This document shows, piece after piece, positions 4,457-8,301 of a stretch of DNA of 8,301 bases. Every line of letters starts with the position of its first letter. Position 1 is the first letter of the stretch. The notes under the pieces are model-generated. The model was not told the origin of the DNA, ran no database searches, and saw only the letters and a list, made by a program, of their open reading frames with translations. Origin of the DNA: JAQBDA01 sp041301185 (GTDB taxonomy: Bacteria > Chloroflexota > Anaerolineae > Anaerolineales > UBA4823). The stretch lies in the NCBI GenBank assembly GCA_041301185.1, contig JBFYSV010000190.1, positions 1-8,301 of the forward strand, read 5' to 3'. The position numbers and the translations under genes are program-made.

Positions 4457-4861
4457 ATGGATATGCTCCGTAAAACGACTCTCACAGTCGCTCTTCTGCT
4501 GATTGCAGCTTTAACGATAACTGCCTGTGGAGGGGGAGAAACCAGCACGGATACCTCCACAAGCACAGGTGATGAGCTATTCCAACAAACTACGATTGGA
4601 TCCCTCGCTGGCTGTAAAACCTGCCATTCTCTCGAGCCGGAGGTAGTCATTATTGGCCCGTCTTTGGCAGGTATTGGCACCCTGGCAGAATCGCGGGTAG
4701 CTGGTGTATCCGCAGAGGATTACCTCATGCAATCTATTCTTGACCCCAATGCGCATCTTGTCGAGGGTTTTCCCGCAAATGTCATGCCGAATACCTACCA
4801 AAAACAGCTTACGGAGGACCAGCTCGAAGCTTTGGTTAACTATATGCTATCGTTGAAATAG
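4457..4861 (+). CDS. Lipoprotein c-type cytochrome (small class I, cytochrome c oxidase subunit II-like heme domain)
   Basis: This is a membrane-anchored electron carrier of 134 residues. A signal peptide with positive MDMLRK and a hydrophobic core (7-23) ends in lipobox ITAC, so C24 should be lipidated and the protein held on the outer face of the membrane. A Gly/Ser/Thr linker (25-40) follows. The heme c motif is CKTCH (53-57). GPSLAGIG (67-74) and VMPNTY (109-114), with M110 as the probable axial ligand, complete a class I fold. This pattern resembles the cytochrome domain fused to some cytochrome c oxidase subunits II. AGGAAGAGG (4443-4451) precedes the ATG. The redox partner is unknown; rpiA follows 62 nt later. 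Confidence 0.9.
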   Translation: MDMLRKTTLTVALLLIAALTITACGGGETSTDTSTSTGDELFQQTTIGSLAGCKTCHSLEPEVVIIGPSLAGIGTLAESRVAGVSAEDYLMQSILDPNAHLVEGFPANVMPNTYQKQLTEDQLEALVNYMLSLK

Positions 4862-4923
4862 TTGTTTGATCAGGGCATTTCTCTCATTCGGGGTACCCTG
4901 TCGGGTGAAGGTGGGTAAAAATC

Positions 4924-5655
4924 GTGAATCTCAAGCAACAAGCAGCCCAAAAAGCGCTTGAGTTTGTCCAGAATGGTATGTATCTCGGCCTGGGCAGTGG
5001 CTCTACCTCTGCTATTTTTGTGGACCTGCTGGGAGAAAAACTCCGGGCAGGGTTATTAGAAGATATTGTGGCTGTGCCTACTTCCAGTGTTACCGCAGCT
5101 CGAGCCAAGGCTGCCGGCATACCACTTTCGACCCTGGCGGAAATTTCCCGGTTACGACAAAGCTTACTACCGCTTGATTTGACAGTGGATGGTGCGGATG
5201 AGGTTGATTCGCAGTTGAATATGATCAAAGGCCTGGGCAGGGCGCTCTTACGAGAGAAGATTATAGAAATCCATAGCCGACTTTTCATCGTAATTGTTGA
5301 TGAGTCCAAGCTGGTGGCGCGCCTGGGAAGCAAGTGTTCTCTGCCGGTGGAGATATTGCCGTTCGAGGCAGAAGCTCACATTGGCTGGCTCAATACACTG
5401 GGTTGCCGGGCAGAGATGTGGCACGAAGAGGACGGCTCGCCAGTGGTTACCGATAATGGTAATTACCTGGCATTGTGCCAGTTTGGTAGTGGCATTGCCG
5501 ATCCTTACCATCTGGCACGCTTGCTGGCGGACCGAGCGGGGATTATCGAGCATGGGCTATTTCTCGATATGGCCAGCGTGGTGTTTGTCTCAACCCAGGC
5601 TGGCGTCAAGATTTTAGACCACGATTTGGCTTCACAGGCTGGAGGAATGGGATGA
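4924..5655 (+). CDS. rpiA: Ribose-5-phosphate isomerase A
   Basis: RpiA interconverts ribose 5-phosphate and ribulose 5-phosphate in the cytosol (non-oxidative pentose phosphate pathway). The length of 243 residues is slightly above the usual 220-230. Phosphate-loop GLGSGSTS is at 22-29, TVDGADEVD at 87-95, and KGLGRALLREK at 102-112. By alignment with the E. coli enzyme, D89, D92, K102 and catalytic base E111 match D81, D84, K94 and E103 in exact spacing. DESK (126-129) and HGLFLD (210-215) also fit. The loop reads KGLGRA where most members have KGGGGA or similar. The GTG start is 8 nt after GAAGGTGGG (4907-4915). The stop overlaps the rpe start (ATGA). Confidence 0.96.
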   Translation: MNLKQQAAQKALEFVQNGMYLGLGSGSTSAIFVDLLGEKLRAGLLEDIVAVPTSSVTAARAKAAGIPLSTLAEISRLRQSLLPLDLTVDGADEVDSQLNMIKGLGRALLREKIIEIHSRLFIVIVDESKLVARLGSKCSLPVEILPFEAEAHIGWLNTLGCRAEMWHEEDGSPVVTDNGNYLALCQFGSGIADPYHLARLLADRAGIIEHGLFLDMASVVFVSTQAGVKILDHDLASQAGGMG

Positions 5656-6323
5656 CGGTGAAAATCGCTCCGTCTATACTATCGGCAGATTTTTCTCGGC
5701 TGGGGGAGCAGGTTACGGATGCAATATTAGCCGGGGCGGATTATATCCATGTAGATGTCATGGACGGGCATTTTGTCCCCAATCTAACCATTGGCCCGGT
5801 GGTTGTCTCCGCCCTGGCGCCGCTGGTTGCCGGCAGTGGAGTTGCCCTGGATGTCCACCTGATGGTTGACAATCCTGACTGGATGATCCCCGAGTTTGCC
5901 AGATCAGGTGCTGACATCCTAACTGTGCATGTAGAGACCTGTGTACACCTGCACCGGACGGTTCAATGCATTAAGGAGAACGGGGTGAAGGCAGGGGTTG
6001 CTATCAATCCAGCGACGCCGCTGGTGACCCTTGAGGAAATCCTGCCCGAGCTTGACCTGGTATTGTTGTTGTCTGTTAACCCGGGATTTGGTGGCCAGGT
6101 GTATATCCCTGGCAGCACACAACGGATTAACCGCTTGCGGCGAATGCTGAACGAACGAGGTTTATCGCAAGTTGAGCTGGAAGTGGATGGGGGGATCAAG
6201 GTGGAGAACGCACGTGAAGTGGTATCTGCAGGAGCGACGGTTTTGGTAATTGGTAGTGGGATTTATAATTCTCAAGGCAGTGTGAAGCAAAATATGGCAG
6301 CCATCCGCCAGGCTGTTGGCTGA
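5652..6323 (+). CDS. rpe: Ribulose-phosphate 3-epimerase
   Basis: Rpe interconverts ribulose 5-phosphate and xylulose 5-phosphate, using the same ketopentose as RpiA. The product is 223 residues with a TIM-barrel and normal length. IAPSILSADF (5-14), HVDVMDGHFVPN (33-44), DVHLMV (67-72), NPATP (119-123), SVNPGFGGQ (141-149) and VDGGI (178-182) are all present. H33, D35, H69 and D179 are the expected metal ligands, with D35 and D179 as the acid/base pair. The ATG overlaps the rpiA TGA by 4 nt, which points to translational coupling; GGAGG (5640-5644) lies 7 nt upstream. A terminator overlaps its stop codon. The reaction also serves the Calvin cycle, but no RuBisCO genes are visible here. Confidence 0.98.
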   Translation: MTVKIAPSILSADFSRLGEQVTDAILAGADYIHVDVMDGHFVPNLTIGPVVVSALAPLVAGSGVALDVHLMVDNPDWMIPEFARSGADILTVHVETCVHLHRTVQCIKENGVKAGVAINPATPLVTLEEILPELDLVLLLSVNPGFGGQVYIPGSTQRINRLRRMLNERGLSQVELEVDGGIKVENAREVVSAGATVLVIGSGIYNSQGSVKQNMAAIRQAVG

Positions 6324-6344
6324 TAACGCGGCCTTTTTTCTTTT
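6318..6344 (+). terminator. Intrinsic terminator overlapping the rpe stop codon
   Basis: GGCTG (6318-6322) pairs with CGGCC (6329-6333) through 5 bp with one G-U pair and a 6-nt loop, followed by TTTTTTCTTTT (6334-6344). The 5' arm includes the last rpe codon and part of the TGA stop (6321-6323), so ribosomes finishing rpe could interfere with folding. The long T-tract makes it convincing in spite of the short stem. It separates rpe from the regulator gene. Confidence 0.72.
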
Positions 6345-6353
6345 GATTGCTTG

Positions 6354-6362
6354 TGGTATATT
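6354..6362 (+). promoter_or_regulatory. Possible extended -10 promoter for the response regulator
   Basis: TATATT (6357-6362) is preceded by TGG, a TGn extended -10 arrangement. The expected -35 position (6334-6339) only holds the terminator's T-run. Transcription would start close to 6369, at the edge of the ribosome binding site, leaving a very short leader. The placement between a terminator and a new gene favours a promoter here, but the match is weak. Confidence 0.33.
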
Positions 6363-6380
6363 CATGCCGAGGAGGATTCT

Positions 6381-7058
6381 ATGAGCGCAAGAATATTGAT
6401 CATCGAAGATGACGAGGCGATCTTAAAATTTCTTCGCCGCGGATTGGCTTACGAAGGGTATCAGGTTGATACCGCCGCGGATGGTCAATCCGGTTTATCC
6501 CTGGCGAGGGATAATCCTCCCGATTTGGTTGTGCTGGATTTGATGCTTCCCGGCATGGATGGGTTGGAGGTTTGCCGGCGGCTGCGTGCGGGTGGTCCGG
6601 TGCCGGTTTTGATCTTAACTGCCAAAGATACCGTGAACGACCGCATCCTGGGACTGGACATGGGTGCGGACGACTACATGGTAAAACCCTTCAACCTGGA
6701 TGAGTTACTGGCGCGCATCCGCGCCTTGTTGCGCCGGGCGCAACCTGCCCGTCCCCAGGTGTTACGCTTTGCAGATCTCTCGCTGGATACCGGAACACGC
6801 CAGGCTTCCCGTGGGGAGCGTGTCATTTCACTCACCGCTAAAGAATACGAATTACTGGAGCTGTTTTTACGCCACCCGCGCCAGGTGATGACTCGCGATA
6901 TGATTTTCGACCGGGTCTGGGGTTATGATTTTGGTGGTGAAAGTAATATTATCGAGGTATATATCCGTTATCTACGGCAAAAGCTTGAGTCGGATAACGA
7001 GCCACGCTTGATCCATACCGTTCGCGGTATGGGGTATGTTCTGCGCGAGTCAAACTAA
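6381..7058 (+). CDS. OmpR/PhoB-family two-component response regulator
   Basis: This is a DNA-binding regulator activated by phosphorylation. The 225-residue product has a receiver domain (about 4-118) with acidic pocket E9-D10-D11, phospho-acceptor D53 in VVLDLMLPGMDG, switch T80 and K102 in KPF. A winged-helix output domain follows (about 128-222) with LTAKEYELLELFLRHPRQVM (151-170), NIIEVYIRYLRQKLE (189-203) and HTVRGMGYVL (212-221). The start at 6381 is chosen because GAGGAGG (6369-6375) lies 5 nt upstream; reading from 6351 would add 10 residues with no binding site and cross the promoter. The kinase gene begins 68 nt downstream, so the two form a pair. The family look is MprA/RppA-like, but the target genes are unknown. 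Confidence 0.95.
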   Translation: MSARILIIEDDEAILKFLRRGLAYEGYQVDTAADGQSGLSLARDNPPDLVVLDLMLPGMDGLEVCRRLRAGGPVPVLILTAKDTVNDRILGLDMGADDYMVKPFNLDELLARIRALLRRAQPARPQVLRFADLSLDTGTRQASRGERVISLTAKEYELLELFLRHPRQVMTRDMIFDRVWGYDFGGESNIIEVYIRYLRQKLESDNEPRLIHTVRGMGYVLRESN

Positions 7059-7126
7059 CTGCCTGATTATTCAGCATAGCCAATGTTAATATAAACGGCT
7101 GGCTGCCTGGTTGGTGGAATTTCAGG

Positions 7127-8301
7127 ATGTCCTTACGCGCTCGTTTAGCTGTTTTTTACACGACAATAGTCGGGGGAATCCTGCTGCTGTTTGGAGTGGC
7201 AGTCTACGGCGCGGTCAGTTTTAGCCTCACGGAACAAGTCGATAATATCCTGGTCGGGGCAGTGGATGACATCTGGCCAGATATCTTCGTGGATTCATCT
7301 GGAACCTTAGGGTTTGATGCCTCCTCCACCCAGGAGCTTACCCCGGGAATTATCTACCAGATTTGGGGGCGGGATAAATCATTAAAATATACCAACACCC
7401 CTCGCTTGAATATCCCATTGGACTCGGCAGGCTTAAATGCTACCCAACCGTTATTCCGGGATATTAATCTCGATACGGCATTTGGGACTGTTCATCTGCG
7501 CAGCCTGACAGTGCCGCTGGTGGTCGGGCAGAGCAGCCGGTCGGTTGGGACGTTGCAGGTTGCTACCAGTATGGCGGTTGTGGATGCCACCCAGCGTTCC
7601 TTGCTTGTAGTGCTGGTTACCGGGACTCTGATTGCCATGGTCGTTGCCGGGTTAGCGGGCTGGATTATTACCCGCCAGGCATTGGCTCCGTTGGGGGATG
7701 TCACTCAGGTGGCTCTCCAGATCACACGCGCAGATGACTTATCTCGAAGAATCCCTTATAGTGGGCCGCCTGGGGATGAGGTCGGCCAGCTGATCAGCGC
7801 TTTTAACCAAACTTTGAGCCGTCTGGAGAACTTGTTCTTAACCCAGCGACGATTTCTGGCAGACGTGGGTCATGAGCTGCGCACGCCGTTGACGGTAATC
7901 CGTGGGAATGTAGACTTGATGCGGCGTATGGATCAGCTGGATGTTGAGTCGATGGATAGTATTCAGAGTGAAGTCGACCGGCTGACCAGAATGGTGGGCG
8001 ATCTGTTACTGCTGGCGCAAGCGGAGTCTGGTAAGCTGCCGCTGGATCGTCGCCTGGTGGAATTGGATACTTTGGTTTTGGAAGTGCTGCAGCAAATGAG
8101 TGTCCTGGCGAAAGATCGTTTGAAAATGCGTTTGGGTGATATCGACCAGGTACTGGTTTGCGGGGATTATGACCGCTTGAAACAAGTATTGGTTAACCTG
8201 ATTGGTAATGCCATCCGTTATACTCCTGCTGGCGGGGAAATTGTGATTGGACTTGGAAAAGAGACCTCAAGTGCTCGGATAACGGTAAGCGATACCGGTC
8301 C
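7127..8301 (+). CDS. Sensor histidine kinase, 3' truncated by the window
   Basis: This is the membrane sensor partner of the upstream regulator; 391 residues are visible. Membrane helix 1 is about 8-32 and helix 2 about 158-182, enclosing an extracytoplasmic sensor domain of about 125 residues (33-157) that I do not recognise. A HAMP linker (about 183-236, with ALAPLGDVTQVA and DEVGQL) leads to the H-box FLADVGHELRTPLTVIRG (243-260) with phospho-accepting H249. The N-box VLVNLIGNAIRYTP (354-367) has N357 and N361. The window ends at the DTG of the G1 box, so the rest of the ATPase domain is missing. ATG 7127 follows GGTGG (7113-7117) by 9 nt. The domain order resembles MprB/BaeS-type kinases. 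Confidence 0.94.
   Translation, partial: MSLRARLAVFYTTIVGGILLLFGVAVYGAVSFSLTEQVDNILVGAVDDIWPDIFVDSSGTLGFDASSTQELTPGIIYQIWGRDKSLKYTNTPRLNIPLDSAGLNATQPLFRDINLDTAFGTVHLRSLTVPLVVGQSSRSVGTLQVATSMAVVDATQRSLLVVLVTGTLIAMVVAGLAGWIITRQALAPLGDVTQVALQITRADDLSRRIPYSGPPGDEVGQLISAFNQTLSRLENLFLTQRRFLADVGHELRTPLTVIRGNVDLMRRMDQLDVESMDSIQSEVDRLTRMVGDLLLLAQAESGKLPLDRRLVELDTLVLEVLQQMSVLAKDRLKMRLGDIDQVLVCGDYDRLKQVLVNLIGNAIRYTPAGGEIVIGLGKETSSARITVSDTG

Noticed and set aside
4891..4915. GGGTACCC palindrome between the cytochrome gene and rpiA as a terminator
   Set aside because: The self-complementary 8-mer has no loop and no T-tract, and the gap is only 62 nt, which fits an operon.
6351..6380. Longer response regulator starting at 6351
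   Set aside because: The extra residues do not belong to the receiver fold, no binding site precedes 6351, and the ATG at 6381 has GAGGAGG 5 nt upstream.

Overview
The window is a housekeeping chromosomal segment from a bacterium that I infer to be a member of the Chloroflexota, probably Anaerolineae-like. The inference rests on the gene order, the NusG with a long acidic N-terminal extension, the short single-span SecE, a lipoprotein cytochrome c and moderately high GC with TTG and GTG starts. It comes from family knowledge and was not checked by a search. All genes lie on the + strand.

Region 1 (1-4076) is the classical translation/transcription cluster: the 3' end of tuf (EF-Tu), rpmG (L33), tRNA-Trp(CCA), secE, nusG, rplK (L11), rplA (L1), rplJ (L10) and rplL (L7/L12). 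It carries layered RNA regulation. Two near-identical L1-stalk-mimic motifs (1604-1639 and 2085-2118) lie directly upstream of rplK and rplA. A complete L10 leader (2873-2949) is followed by a potential anti-antiterminator hairpin (2965-2982) and a strong intrinsic terminator (2996-3033) just before rplJ. This is the architecture of feedback by L1 and by the L10(L12)4 complex.

Region 2 (4077-4456) is a 380-base gap without a gene. It holds a GC-rich hairpin (4085-4120), a 16-bp hairpin (4166-4208) that is probably the end of the rpl operon, a 94-bp MITE-like element (4212-4305) flanked by a CTTTA direct repeat and seated in the tail of that hairpin, and a promoter with an internal dyad (4379-4407). 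The usual rpoB-rpoC genes do not follow rplL here.

Region 3 (4457-6344) is a probable operon: a lipoprotein c-type cytochrome, rpiA (ribose-5-phosphate isomerase) and rpe (ribulose-phosphate 3-epimerase). rpiA and rpe overlap by 4 nt, and the unit ends in an intrinsic terminator that overlaps the rpe stop codon. rpiA and rpe together interconvert the pentose phosphates of the non-oxidative pentose phosphate pathway.

Region 4 (6345-8301) is a two-component system: an OmpR/PhoB-type response regulator and a membrane histidine kinase cut off by the window end inside its ATPase domain.

I found no CRISPR array, no phage genes and no clearly new protein system. The most interesting signals are the RNA regulatory elements and the small mobile element.
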